In this document: piece by piece, positions 42,085-51,103 of the stretch
Layout: the number at the start of each line of letters is the position of its first letter
Position numbering within the stretch: the stretch's first letter is position 1
NCBI RefSeq assembly: GCF_002090095.1
Contig: NZ_BBRJ01000002.1
Location: forward strand, 124,001-188,000
DNA from: Demequina sp. NBRC 110053
GTDB lineage: Bacteria; Actinomycetota; Actinomycetes; Actinomycetales; Demequinaceae
DNA length: 64,000 bases
Direction of reading: 5' to 3'
The notes under the pieces: generated by a model
What the model was told of the DNA's origin: nothing
The model's database searches: none
Seen by the model: the letters and a program-made list of their open reading frames with translations, nothing else
Program-made: the position numbers and the translations under genes

Positions 42085-43728
42085 ATGCCACTGCTCCGTG
42101 TCGCACTCGCCCAGATCAACACCTGCGTGGGCGACATCGCTGGTAACGCGGCGCTCGTCATGGACCGCAGTCGCGCCGCTGCGGCGCTCGGCGCGCACCT
42201 GGTGATCTTCCCCGAGATGACCACCACGGGCTACCCCATCGAGGATCTCGCGCTGCGCGAGAGCTTCCAGCGCGCCGCCGAGCGGTCCGTCGCCCAGATC
42301 GCGACCGCACTCGCTGAGCAGGGGCTCGGCGACCTGGTCGTGATCCTCGGCACTCTGGGCGTGAGCAGGGCGGGCCGGCCCTTCAACCAGGCCGTCGTCA
42401 TCCGCGGCGGCGAGGTCGTCGCCCGCTACAACAAGCACCACCTCCCCAACTACGGAGTGTTCGACGAGCGTCGCATCTTCGACTCGGGCGAGGACGGGTG
42501 CGTGATCGAGGTGCGCGGCACGCGGGTCGGGGTGGTGATCTGCGAGGACATCTGGCAGGACGGCGGCCCCGTCGCCGCGATGGACGACGCGGACGTGCAG
42601 CTGCTCGCGGTCCTGAACGGGTCACCCTTCGAGGAGGGCAAGGGCCACGTCCGCACCGAGCTCGCGCAGCGCCGCGCGCGGGAGGTGCGCGCTCCGGTGG
42701 CGTACGTCAACATGTGGGGCGGGCAGGACGACCTGGTGTTCGACGGGCACAGCTTCGTCGTGGGCGCAGACGGCCGCCTGCTCGCCTCCGCGCCCGGTTT
42801 CGCCGATGCGCTCATGATCTGGGACGTGCCGGACGACGTCGACACCCCCGCGCCGTCGGACATCGCGGACCCGGCGAGCGATGACGAGCAGGTGTACTGG
42901 GCGTGCGTGACGGGGCTGCGGGACTACGTCCTCAAGAATGGCTTCTCCTCCGTGGTGCTCGGACTGTCGGGCGGCATCGACTCGGCTCTCACCGCCGCGA
43001 TGGCGGCCGATGCGGTTGGCGGCGCGAACGTCGTGGGCGTATCCATGCCCTCCCCGTACTCGTCCGACCACTCGCGCGACGACGCTGCTGACCTCGCCAA
43101 GCGCATCGGCGCCGACTACCGCGTCGAGCCCATCGACCGCATCGTCGCGGCGTATCAGGACCAGCTCGCGCTCGACGGTGTGGCCGAGGAGAACCTCCAG
43201 GCGCGCGTGCGCGGCGTGATCCTCATGGGGGTGTCCAACCGCGAGGGCCATCTGGTCATCGCGCCGGGCAACAAGTCGGAGCTCGCCACGGGGTACGCGA
43301 CCATCTATGACGCGGGATCGATCGGCGGCTTCGCGCCCCTCAAGGACGTGGACAAGTCGCGCGTGTGGCAGCTCGCGCGGTGGCGCAACGCCTACGCCGA
43401 GTCGCGCGGAGAGGTCGCGCCCATTCCCGTGCGCTCGATCGACAAGCCTCCGAGCGCGGAGCTGCGGCCGGGCCAGACCGACCAGGACTCGCTGCCGCCC
43501 TACGAGCTGCTCGACGAGGTCCTCGATGCGTACGTCGAGCACGCCGAGGGCCGCGAGGAGCTGCTCGCCCGCGGGTTCGACGCCGGGGTGGTGGACACCG
43601 TCCTGAGGCTGGTCGACCGTGCCGAGTGGAAGCGCCGTCAGTACCCGCTCGGGCCGAAGGTGACGGCGCTCGCCTTCGGGAGGGACCGGCGGCTCCCGGT
43701 CACGAGCCGCTGGCGCGAGAACCCCTGA
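42085..43728 (+). CDS. nadE: Glutamine-dependent NAD+ synthetase
   Basis: A 547-residue two-domain enzyme that amidates deamido-NAD+ using ammonia from glutamine. The N-terminal nitrilase-type glutaminase has the triad E44, K117 and C153 (FPEMTTTGY, YNKHHLPNYG, ICEDIWQDGG). The C-terminal synthetase has the PP-loop GLSGGIDSAL (293-302) and the adenylate region GNKSELATGY. It completes NAD synthesis, with NadA encoded at 11849. The length is shorter than the mycobacterial 679-residue form and matches the more common bacterial type. Confidence 0.96.
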   Translation: MPLLRVALAQINTCVGDIAGNAALVMDRSRAAAALGAHLVIFPEMTTTGYPIEDLALRESFQRAAERSVAQIATALAEQGLGDLVVILGTLGVSRAGRPFNQAVVIRGGEVVARYNKHHLPNYGVFDERRIFDSGEDGCVIEVRGTRVGVVICEDIWQDGGPVAAMDDADVQLLAVLNGSPFEEGKGHVRTELAQRRAREVRAPVAYVNMWGGQDDLVFDGHSFVVGADGRLLASAPGFADALMIWDVPDDVDTPAPSDIADPASDDEQVYWACVTGLRDYVLKNGFSSVVLGLSGGIDSALTAAMAADAVGGANVVGVSMPSPYSSDHSRDDAADLAKRIGADYRVEPIDRIVAAYQDQLALDGVAEENLQARVRGVILMGVSNREGHLVIAPGNKSELATGYATIYDAGSIGGFAPLKDVDKSRVWQLARWRNAYAESRGEVAPIPVRSIDKPPSAELRPGQTDQDSLPPYELLDEVLDAYVEHAEGREELLARGFDAGVVDTVLRLVDRAEWKRRQYPLGPKVTALAFGRDRRLPVTSRWRENP

Positions 43729-43778
43729 CCCCTCCCTGGACGGTCGCGTCGACGGCCCGCGCCTGCAGCGCGCCCGCA

Positions 43779-43784
43779 TAGAGT
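43779..43784 (+). promoter_or_regulatory. panB: -10 box for a probable leaderless mRNA (panB)
   Basis: TAGAGT followed by 7 nt and ATG 43792. Confidence 0.5.
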
Positions 43785-43791
43785 GGTTCCC

Positions 43792-44592
43792 ATGAAGAAG
43801 GTCCGGATCCACCACCTCAAGGACATGAAGTCCCGCGGCGAGAAGATCACCATGCTCACCGCGTACGACTTCCCCACCGCCCGCGCCTTCGATGCCGCGG
43901 GCGTCGACATCCTGCTGGTGGGCGACTCGTTGGGCGACAACATCCTGGGCTACGACTCGACGGTCCCGCTGACGCTCGACGAGATGATTCCGTTCGCGCG
44001 TGCGGTCGCCAGGGGCGCCGAGCATGCCTTCGTCGTCGCCGACCTGCCGTTCGGCAGCTACGAGGTCTCCCCTGAGCAGGCCGTCGAGTCGTCGATCCGC
44101 ATGATGAAGCTGTCAGGGGCGAACGCCGTCAAGTTCGAGGGCGGACGCCGCATCGAGCGTCAGGTCAAGGCGGTGACGGATGCGGGCATCCCGTTCTGCG
44201 GGCACCTGGGTTTCACGCCGCAGTCGGAGAACGCCCTCGGGGGGCGGCGCATCCAGGGACGCGGCGACGGCGCCTACGACGACATGCTGGCCGATGCGCT
44301 CGCTCTCCAGGAGGCAGGAGCCTTCGCCGTGGTGCTCGAGATGGTGATCGCGCCCGTGGCCGAGAAGATCACGGCGGCGCTGGACATCCCCACCATCGGC
44401 ATCGGTGCGGGTGCCCACACCGACGGCCAGGTGCTGGTCTGGCTCGACGCCTTGGGCGTGGGCGACTGGCACCCGTCCTTCTCCCGTCAGTTCGCCCAGG
44501 TGGGCGCCGTCATGCAGCGGGGCGCTGCGGGCTATGTCGAGGCCGTCAAGGGCGGCTCATTCCCCACCGCAGACCACACCTTCGACGAGTAG
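43792..44592 (+). CDS. panB: 3-methyl-2-oxobutanoate hydroxymethyltransferase
   Basis: A 266-residue (beta/alpha)8 enzyme transferring a hydroxymethyl group from methylene-tetrahydrofolate to alpha-ketoisovalerate, first step of pantothenate synthesis. Segments typical of PanB: MLTAYDFPTARAFD, LLVGDSLGDNILGY (metal-binding Asp), VKFEGG, and CGHLGFTPQSE. IGIGAGAHTDGQVLVW occupies the place of the usual IGIGAG-DGQVLV part. panC and panD are not adjacent. ATG 43792 is preferred to the in-frame GTG 43783, which overlaps the -10 box. Confidence 0.95.
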   Translation: MKKVRIHHLKDMKSRGEKITMLTAYDFPTARAFDAAGVDILLVGDSLGDNILGYDSTVPLTLDEMIPFARAVARGAEHAFVVADLPFGSYEVSPEQAVESSIRMMKLSGANAVKFEGGRRIERQVKAVTDAGIPFCGHLGFTPQSENALGGRRIQGRGDGAYDDMLADALALQEAGAFAVVLEMVIAPVAEKITAALDIPTIGIGAGAHTDGQVLVWLDALGVGDWHPSFSRQFAQVGAVMQRGAAGYVEAVKGGSFPTADHTFDE

Positions 44593-44608
44593 CGCCCATC
44601 CGATCCCG

Positions 44609-44809
44609 CTAGCGGCCTTCGCGCCACTCCCGATCGTCCTCATCCCATTCCTCGGTGCGCTGTTGCGCCTTCTCGAGCGCGCGCGCGGCCTCGGCCTCGG
44701 ACGAGTACGGTCCCATCAGATGCTCCCACGAGCTCTGACGCCCCTTCTCGACCATGCGCGTGCGGGTGTTGAACCAGTACTCGGTTGCCTCGCCGGAATC
44801 AGATGACAT
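44609..44809 (-). CDS. Small SPOR-domain-like actinobacterial protein
   Basis: A 66-residue protein. Its core TEYWFNTRTRMVEKGRQ, then MGPYSSEAEAARAL, matches the short actinobacterial proteins that databases call SPOR-domain-containing. The rest is acidic and charged, ending WDEDDREWREGR. It has no signal peptide. The start ATG 44809 has GGAGGCGAGG upstream. It is convergent with panB and divergent from map with only 31 bp between start codons, a neighbourhood conserved in related genomes to my knowledge. Confidence 0.7.
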   Translation of the reverse strand: MSSDSGEATEYWFNTRTRMVEKGRQSSWEHLMGPYSSEAEAARALEKAQQRTEEWDEDDREWREGR

Positions 44810-44827
44810 TCGCCTCGCCTCCACGCA

Positions 44828-44833
44828 TAGACT
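44828..44833 (+). promoter_or_regulatory. map: -10 box for a probable leaderless mRNA (map)
   Basis: TAGACT followed by 7 nt and ATG 44841; the map-ppgK message would begin at the start codon. Confidence 0.5.
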
Positions 44834-44840
44834 GCCAGGC

Positions 44841-45722
44841 ATGAGCGCAGTTCGCGACAGGATCTCCAAAGGCACCGTGTCCGCGTGGCGCGATGTTCCC
44901 ACGTCGATCGCCCGCCCTGACTACGTGGGCCGCAAGCGGGCGCCGCAATGGCCGGGCGGCGACGTCCACGATGCCGAGCTGGTCGAGCGGATCCGCACGA
45001 GCGCGCGCATCGCCGCTCAGGCTCTCGCGGAGGTCGGTCGAAGCGTCCGTCCCGGCGTGACCACGGATGAGCTCGACCGCATCGGGCACGAGTTCATCCT
45101 CGACCACGGCGCCTATCCCTCGACGCTCGGCTACCCGGGCGCCGCGGGCCGACCTCCGTTCCCCAAGGCCCTGTGCACCTCCGTGAACGAGGTGATCTGC
45201 CACGGCATCCCCGACTCGACGGTCGTCGAGGACGGCGACATCGTGAAGGTCGACATCACCGCCTACAAGGACGGCGCCCACGGAGACAACTGCGGCTCCT
45301 TCATCGCCGGCGAGGGGTCCGATCAGGCGCGCAGCCTGGTCGAGGTCACCCACGAGGCGATGATGCGCGGCATCAAGGCCGCCCGTCCCGGCCGCGAGGT
45401 CAACGTGATCGGGCGAGTCATCGAGAAGTACGCCTCTCGCCATGGGTTCGAGTCCGTCCGCAGCTACACGGGCCATGGCGTTGGCCCCGCCTTCCATACC
45501 GGCCTGGTCATCCCCCACTACGACGCTGCGCCTCACCACGCGGACGTCATCGAGGCAGGCATGGTGTTCACCGTCGAGCCGATGCTGTGCGCGGGCTCGC
45601 AGGACAACCACGAGTGGGACGACGGCTGGACTGTCGTGACGAATGACGGCTCGTGGGTGGCGCAGTTCGAGCACACCATCCTCATCACCGACGACGGCCC
45701 GGAGGTTCTGACCCTGCCATGA
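44841..45722 (+). CDS. map: Methionine aminopeptidase, type I with N-terminal extension
   Basis: A 293-residue pita-bread metallopeptidase removing the initiator Met. The five metal ligands are D138, D149, H212, E246 and E277 (in VDITAYKDGAHGDNC, GHGVG, FTVEPML and QFEHT), and the substrate His is H121 in VICHGIP. The first 40 residues (including ARPDYVGRKRAPQ) are the extension typical of the actinobacterial type Ic form, a proline-rich linker-like segment. The stop overlaps the ppgK start as ATGA. Confidence 0.95.
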   Translation: MSAVRDRISKGTVSAWRDVPTSIARPDYVGRKRAPQWPGGDVHDAELVERIRTSARIAAQALAEVGRSVRPGVTTDELDRIGHEFILDHGAYPSTLGYPGAAGRPPFPKALCTSVNEVICHGIPDSTVVEDGDIVKVDITAYKDGAHGDNCGSFIAGEGSDQARSLVEVTHEAMMRGIKAARPGREVNVIGRVIEKYASRHGFESVRSYTGHGVGPAFHTGLVIPHYDAAPHHADVIEAGMVFTVEPMLCAGSQDNHEWDDGWTVVTNDGSWVAQFEHTILITDDGPEVLTLP

Positions 45723-46531
45723 GTAAGCACATCGCGCTGGGCGTCGACATCGGCGGCTCCGGCATCAAGACAGCTCCGGTGAACCTCAAGACTGGCGAGT
45801 TCACGCAGGACCGCTACCGCATCCCGACACCTGATCCCTCGACGCCGGACGCCGTCGCGCGCACGGTCGCCAAGTGCATCGCGAAGTTCTCTCCCGATCG
45901 CAAGACCGCCATCGGCGTCGCATTTCCCGGTGTCGTGCAGCATGGGGTCGTCAAGACGGCCGCCAATGTGGACGACGCCTGGATCGGCACGAACATGCGG
46001 GACATCATTCGCGACTACGCGGGTCACGACGTGTTCGTGATGAACGATGCGGACGCGGCCGGGTACGGCGAGTACAAGCACGGCGCGGCGCACGGCCAGG
46101 ACGGCGTCATCCTGATGACGACGCTCGGCACCGGCATCGGCACCGCGCTGATCGTCGACGGCCAGCTGGTGCCGAACACGGAGCTGGGGCACATCGAAAT
46201 CGACGGGAAGGACGCGGAGACGTTCGCGGCGGAGTCAGCACGCGACCGCCTGGGCCTGGACTGGGACGGCTGGATCAAGAACCTGCAGAAGTACTACTCC
46301 ACGATGGAGAAGCTGCTGTGGCCCGACCTCATCATCGTGGGCGGCGGAGTGTCGAAGTCGCATCACATGTTCCTGCCGCACCTGACCTTGCGGGCTCCGA
46401 TCATCCCTGCCGAGCTGCGCAACGGCGCCGGCATCGTGGGCGCGGCCGCGCTCGCCAGCGCTGAGCACAAGAAGGCGGAGAAGCGACGCAAGGACGACGA
46501 CAAGAAGTCCTCCAAGTCCACGACCCGCTGA
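45719..46531 (+). CDS. ppgK: Polyphosphate glucokinase
   Basis: A 270-residue ROK-type kinase that phosphorylates glucose with polyphosphate (and ATP in some). Motifs: GVDIGGSGIK (phosphate 1), FPGVV, the glucose site MNDADAAGYGE, TTLGTGIGTAL and TELGHIEIDG. It ends in a lysine-rich tail (about 245-270) that could bind polyphosphate. It overlaps map by 4 nt (ATGA), an actinobacterial gene order. It would feed glucose released by the GH13 enzyme (33964) into glycolysis; this link is inference. Confidence 0.93.
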   Translation: MSKHIALGVDIGGSGIKTAPVNLKTGEFTQDRYRIPTPDPSTPDAVARTVAKCIAKFSPDRKTAIGVAFPGVVQHGVVKTAANVDDAWIGTNMRDIIRDYAGHDVFVMNDADAAGYGEYKHGAAHGQDGVILMTTLGTGIGTALIVDGQLVPNTELGHIEIDGKDAETFAAESARDRLGLDWDGWIKNLQKYYSTMEKLLWPDLIIVGGGVSKSHHMFLPHLTLRAPIIPAELRNGAGIVGAAALASAEHKKAEKRRKDDDKKSSKSTTR

Positions 46532-46634
46532 CGCAGCGCTCAGCACCTGCATCGGCAGTCCCGCACCGCGCGACGCGACTGACGTGCGACGCGTGGTGCT
46601 TGCCACGAAGGCGAGCGCCGATGCCTGGTGGACG

Positions 46635-48422
46635 CTACGCCTGCTGGAACTCGAGGCGATTGCCGAAGACGTCCCGCGTGTGGAAGCGCTGCACGCCGGG
46701 AGTGGCGCTCTCCGAGCGCCGGCAGGCGTACCCGCGATCCTCGATCGCCGCCTGCAATGCGTCGAGGTCCTCGACCACGATGGCGGGGTGCGCCATGGTG
46801 GCGGGCACGAAGTCGCTGGCGGGACCGAGATGCAGCACGACGTCGCCCGTCTCGAAGCAGCACCCGCCGTGCGAGCGCATGGGCTCGGGACAGTCCATCT
46901 CGACCATGCCGAGCACGCCCCCGTAGTACTCTCGCGCCGCCTCCCGGCCCCCCGCCGGCATGGCGAGCATCACGTGGTCGACGCCCGTGAAGACGGTGAC
47001 GCGGCCGGCGATGCGGCGATCCTTGCGACGCACGCCTGCATGCACCATCTCCGGGTCCACGATGGTGAGCCGGAACACCGGCGGCCCCAGGCAGTACAGA
47101 GCGACCAGGAGATACCAACCGCTCTCGACCAGCAGGCGCGACTCGGTGAGCGCCTGCATGGACAGGAACACCGTCAGCAGGACCCAGCCCAACGGGATGT
47201 ACGTGTCCCCCATGCCGGCCCGCTCCACCAGGCGCCAGGTGCTGCCGAAGAGCAGCAGCACCATCGCGACGAGCAGCACCAGACCGATGAGGCCCAGCTG
47301 CAGCCAGACGTCGAGGAAGGCATTGTGCGCATGGGTGGGGCGGACCCACTTCACCTCGGTGCCGATCTCGGAGTACGGGTACTGCCAGATGGGCCAATAG
47401 CCCACGAAGCCCCACCCCTCTGGACGCATCAGTGCGTACTCGAGGACGTCCTCCCAGATCTCCGTGCGGCTGGTCAGGTCGGAGTCGCGCCCGAGAATCC
47501 TGAAGATGCCCTCCGAGAACCTGATCGTGAGGATCGCCCCCACCGCGCTCACGGCGAGGATGGCGAAGGACAGCACGCGCTTCCAGCGGAAGGAGACGCG
47601 GCGGATCGCCAGTGCGCCCAGCGTGAGGGCAACGAGGTAGACAGCCGCTGCCGTCACGGTCGCCGACTGCGTGAACAGGTGGACGAAGCCGGCGGCGCAC
47701 AGCGTGATCCACCCTTCCACGCGGCCGATGCGGCGTTCGAGCATCAGGACGAACGTGACGATCGCGAGCGTGATCGCGATCGCGCCGAAGGGATTGCGGT
47801 TGCCCACGAACCCCTGGATGGGGCCCCCTTCGAAGAGCCGGCCCTCGGACCACGCGACGAACTTGACGCCGCCCGCATCGCCACCGAGCGCCACGAGGTC
47901 GTTCACGGCCGGCGACACCGTGCCGAGGAAGAGCACGGCGATGAAGAGTTCGAAGACGATGCCGATCGCGAGGCTGAGCTGAAGTCCGCGGAACAGCCTG
48001 AACATGAACTCGGTCGCCGTGGCGCCGCGAGCGGTGATGATCGCGACGACCGTGATCGTGGCGAGGAGGACCGCGGCGACCAGCGTCACGAGCCTGGTCG
48101 ATGACCACAGCACCGACAGCGCCGCGAGGCCCACGAACGCGCCCACGAGAAGCGGCGGTCGCAGCTCGCGCCACGACGGCCGGTAGCTCACCACCACGGC
48201 GGCGATCGTCGCAGCCGCCAGCGCCGCGAACGCCGGAAGTCCCATCAGGTAGCGAAAGCCCTGGCCCGAGACCAGCAGGACCACGAGCCAGACGCCGACG
48301 GCGGCCTGCCCGCGCTCCGAGGCGAGGCGGCGCGCGGCTGCTCGATACAAGGGCTTGATGGGGATGCTGGCTCTCCTCGGGGAAATGGCGCGACGCGGCG
48401 CATCGGGCCGACGGTGCGTCAC
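46635..48422 (-). CDS. O-antigen ligase-like membrane protein fused to a VOC (glyoxalase-fold) domain
   Basis: A 595-residue frame with no stop between its two parts. The first about 470 residues form a multi-pass membrane protein of the Wzy_C/O-antigen-ligase type: ten or more hydrophobic helices, then the long loop with GWGFVGYWP and the typical THAHNAFLDVWLQLGLIG. The last about 120 residues are a complete VOC domain: GVDHVMLAMPAGGREAAREY, HLGPASDF, AHPAIVVEDLD and RDVFGNRLEF. In actinobacteria the VOC part is normally a separate cytosolic protein. GTG 48422 has AGGA close upstream; GAGGAG also lies 7 nt before an ATC codon near 48365, which is odd. The ligase may build a surface glycan. 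Confidence 0.65.
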   Translation of the reverse strand: MTHRRPDAPRRAISPRRASIPIKPLYRAAARRLASERGQAAVGVWLVVLLVSGQGFRYLMGLPAFAALAAATIAAVVVSYRPSWRELRPPLLVGAFVGLAALSVLWSSTRLVTLVAAVLLATITVVAIITARGATATEFMFRLFRGLQLSLAIGIVFELFIAVLFLGTVSPAVNDLVALGGDAGGVKFVAWSEGRLFEGGPIQGFVGNRNPFGAIAITLAIVTFVLMLERRIGRVEGWITLCAAGFVHLFTQSATVTAAAVYLVALTLGALAIRRVSFRWKRVLSFAILAVSAVGAILTIRFSEGIFRILGRDSDLTSRTEIWEDVLEYALMRPEGWGFVGYWPIWQYPYSEIGTEVKWVRPTHAHNAFLDVWLQLGLIGLVLLVAMVLLLFGSTWRLVERAGMGDTYIPLGWVLLTVFLSMQALTESRLLVESGWYLLVALYCLGPPVFRLTIVDPEMVHAGVRRKDRRIAGRVTVFTGVDHVMLAMPAGGREAAREYYGGVLGMVEMDCPEPMRSHGGCCFETGDVVLHLGPASDFVPATMAHPAIVVEDLDALQAAIEDRGYACRRSESATPGVQRFHTRDVFGNRLEFQQA

Positions 48423-48593
48423 TGTCCTGGCATCCGAGCGGCGATTGGATTCTAACGGAGGACTGCGCCGTCGCCGGGGACCGGTGGCACCGCGGACGTG
48501 GCCGGCACCGAGCGTGGCGTTCACCACTCGCCGTTGGGGCCGATGCGCTGGCCGCGTTACCGTCTATCGTTCTCAACTCTGAGGGGAGGCGCC

Positions 48594-49742
48594 ATGGGAG
48601 GCCCGAGACGACCGTGGTGGACGACGTGGCCCGCGATCGTGCTGGGCTTCGCGCTGTTCACCCTGCCTGGCGTCGTGCTGCTGTGGCTGCGTCGCGGCGC
48701 GCCGCTGTGGCTCAAGGTCGTCGCCACGGCGCTCGCCGTGCCTGCCTTCGTCGGGGTGATCGCCCCCCAGGCTCCTCATGGCGGTGCGGCGGCGTCCTCC
48801 CCCGCTGCCAGCGCAACGGCCGAACCCGCGCCAACCGCACGCGTGTCCCCGTCCACCGCGCCTTCTCCGACGGCCACTGCCACGGCCGCTCGCCCCGCCG
48901 CCAGCGCATCGGCCCTTCCCAGTCCCGATCCAGCAAGCGAAGAGGCCGCAGCGTTGTACGGCACGGCCTACGCGGCCGCGCTGCGGCTCGAGGTCAAGGG
49001 TCGGGGGCCGCGAACGGGCTACGACCGCGACGTGTTCGGATCGGGCTGGATCGACGTGGACCGCAACGGGTGCGACACCCGCAACGACATGCTGGCGCTC
49101 AGGCTCACGGCCCGCGAGATGTCGGGCTCGTGCACCGTCCTGGCCGGCCGGCTCGTCGATCCCTTCACGGGCGCAGCGATCTGGTTCGAGCGAGGCGGGG
49201 CCAGCGAGGTGGACATCGATCACCTGGTCGCGCTGTCGGACGCGTGGGTCAAGGGCGCGGCGACGTGGGAGCATCCCAAGCGGGTGGCCTTCGCCAACGA
49301 TCCGCTGAACCTGGAGCCCGTGGATGCCGCGCAGAACCGCGCCAAGGGCGACGGCGACGCCGCGACCTGGCTGCCGCCTCGCCACGAGTTTCGCTGCGAG
49401 TACGTGGCGCGCCAGGTCGCCGTCAAGGCCAAGTACGAGGTGTGGGTGACGCGGGCGGAGCTGGACGCCATCCTCCGCGTGCTCGACCGCTGCCCCGAGC
49501 AGGAGCTGCCGCCTCCGGGCGCGCAGCCCGTGCTCGCGCGCAACGCTGGCCCTGCCCCGCGCCAGACCGCGAGGCCCGCCGCGCCGGAGGAGGCCCCGGC
49601 GGACGCGCAGGTCACCGAGCTCGACGAGCGCTACCCGTACTGCAAGGATCTGCCGACCGGGTTGGGCCCGTACGTGAAGGGCGAGGACGCCGAGTACGCC
49701 TGGTACTCGGACCGTGACGGTGACGGCAGGGTCTGCGAGTAG
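48594..49742 (+). CDS. Membrane-anchored HNH nuclease with excalibur calcium-binding domain
   Basis: A 382-residue surface protein. Two N-terminal membrane helices (about 13-31 and 40-58) are followed by a Ser/Ala/Pro/Thr linker (60-115). The GmrSD-type HNH (DUF1524-like) domain (about 120-300) has its core in EVDIDHLVALSDAW (H210) and NDPLNLEPVDAAQNRAKGD. The excalibur motif at 347-382 (YCKDL ... DRDGDGRVCE) resembles an EF-hand. It probably cuts DNA outside the cell in a calcium-dependent way. GAGGGGAGG just before ATG 48594 fixes the start. It is divergent from the ligase/VOC gene. Confidence 0.85.
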   Translation: MGGPRRPWWTTWPAIVLGFALFTLPGVVLLWLRRGAPLWLKVVATALAVPAFVGVIAPQAPHGGAAASSPAASATAEPAPTARVSPSTAPSPTATATAARPAASASALPSPDPASEEAAALYGTAYAAALRLEVKGRGPRTGYDRDVFGSGWIDVDRNGCDTRNDMLALRLTAREMSGSCTVLAGRLVDPFTGAAIWFERGGASEVDIDHLVALSDAWVKGAATWEHPKRVAFANDPLNLEPVDAAQNRAKGDGDAATWLPPRHEFRCEYVARQVAVKAKYEVWVTRAELDAILRVLDRCPEQELPPPGAQPVLARNAGPAPRQTARPAAPEEAPADAQVTELDERYPYCKDLPTGLGPYVKGEDAEYAWYSDRDGDGRVCE

Positions 49743-49774
49743 TGCGCGCGATGCGACGCCGCTACTCTGCGCCG

Positions 49775-51058
49775 CTACTCCACGCCGCCCACGGTCTCCC
49801 CGGGCTCGAACGCACCCGTCGCGATGTCCTCCCAGAACTGATCGATCTCGTCGGGATCCAGCAGCACGGTCGAGCCGACGCCGTCGACGCTGTATCCCAT
49901 GTCAGCGATGGGAGGAGTTCCGGTCACCGCCTGGTCGCCCAGTCCTGAGCGCAGCGCGAGCGCCATCCTCGCGAGGTCGAAGGCTCCTGTGCCGTCCGAG
50001 AACGTGAACGCGTCGAACGAGGCGTTCGCCACCGGCACGAGCGTCGCAGGATTGAGCAGCGTGGACGGCTTCAGCAGTTCCTCTGCCACGGCTCCCACCA
50101 CCTGACGCTGGCGCTCGGCCCGCCCGATGTCTCCGAGGGGGTCGCTGTAGCGCATGCGCGAGAAGGCCAGGGCGGTCTCGCCGTCGGCCACGTGGCAGCC
50201 GGCCTCCCACTCGAGCTGGCTGCGCCGGTCGCTGACGTCGCTGTCGTAGCACAGCTCGACGCCGCCCAGAGCGTCGACGATCTCTGCGACGCCGGTGAAG
50301 CCCACCTCCATGTAGGTGTCGACGGTGAGTCCCGTGAGGTCCTCGACGGTCTCGACGAGCAGCTCGGGGCCTCCGAACACGTACGCCGCGTTGATCTTGT
50401 TCGAGCCGTTGCCTGGAATCTCGACGTACGAGTCGCGAGGGATGCTGATGAGCGCAGTCGGCCCCTGCTCCGGCCGGTGGAGCACCATGATCGTGTCGGT
50501 CCGGTTCCCCTCGACCGAGTCACCGCCATCCCACCCCTCGCGCGAATCGCCGCCGACGATGAGGTACGTGTCCCCTGGCGTGTCCTGGGCGCCACTCAGG
50601 GCGGGGACGGTCTGCAGGCTCGAGTTGATCCACACGACGAGCGCGACCGCGCCGGCGACCAGCAGCGCGAGGATCACCAGCATCGCGGTCATGCACCGGT
50701 GGTGACGCCGCCGTCGAGGCCTGGCGACGGGCGCCTGCTGGTCATTCGTCCCGGGACGGCCCGTCTGCGCTCCCTGCCCGGGCGCGATGGAGGCGGGCCG
50801 CGCGCTGTGCTGCGTTCGCTCTGATCCGCGCTGAGGCACGGGCGGGCGTGCGGAGCCGGAGGGCTGCCCGGACGATCGGCTCGACTGCTGGGGCCGCGGC
50901 TGCGTCGACGAGGTCGGGAGGACGCTGCGGCGCGCAGGCCCTTGCCTTCCCTCGGCGGGGCGCCCGCCCTGCTCGCGCGGCTGGATCGACGGCGGCATGG
51001 GGCGCCGTGCGCCGGGCGCTCCGTCGCCGTTGCCGGATCGGCCGCTGGTGTCGCTCAC
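49775..51058 (-). CDS. LytR-CpsA-Psr family protein (cell-wall glycopolymer ligase)
   Basis: A 427-residue protein. A long Pro/Arg/Gln/Ser-rich cytoplasmic N-terminus (1-120) precedes one membrane helix (123-144) and the extracytoplasmic LCP domain. Key residues: GGDSREG (169-175), NRTDTIMVLH (185-194), SIPRDSYVEIPG (205-216) and, later, RMRYSDPLGDIGRAERQ. LCP enzymes join glycopolymers to peptidoglycan, which would fit a partner for the O-antigen-ligase-like protein nearby. The GTG start has TACTCT 6 nt upstream. Confidence 0.92.
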   Translation of the reverse strand: MSDTSGRSGNGDGAPGARRPMPPSIQPREQGGRPAEGRQGPARRSVLPTSSTQPRPQQSSRSSGQPSGSARPPVPQRGSERTQHSARPASIAPGQGAQTGRPGTNDQQAPVARPRRRRHHRCMTAMLVILALLVAGAVALVVWINSSLQTVPALSGAQDTPGDTYLIVGGDSREGWDGGDSVEGNRTDTIMVLHRPEQGPTALISIPRDSYVEIPGNGSNKINAAYVFGGPELLVETVEDLTGLTVDTYMEVGFTGVAEIVDALGGVELCYDSDVSDRRSQLEWEAGCHVADGETALAFSRMRYSDPLGDIGRAERQRQVVGAVAEELLKPSTLLNPATLVPVANASFDAFTFSDGTGAFDLARMALALRSGLGDQAVTGTPPIADMGYSVDGVGSTVLLDPDEIDQFWEDIATGAFEPGETVGGVE

Positions 51059-51064
51059 CCCGCG

Positions 51065-51070
51065 AGAGTA
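51065..51070 (-). promoter_or_regulatory. -10 box for a probable leaderless mRNA (LCP gene)
   Basis: TACTCT on the minus strand, 6 nt before GTG 51058. Confidence 0.5.
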
Positions 51071-51103
51071 CCGCCGGGCTCACCTGCGATGCGGGAGGCT
51101 GGG

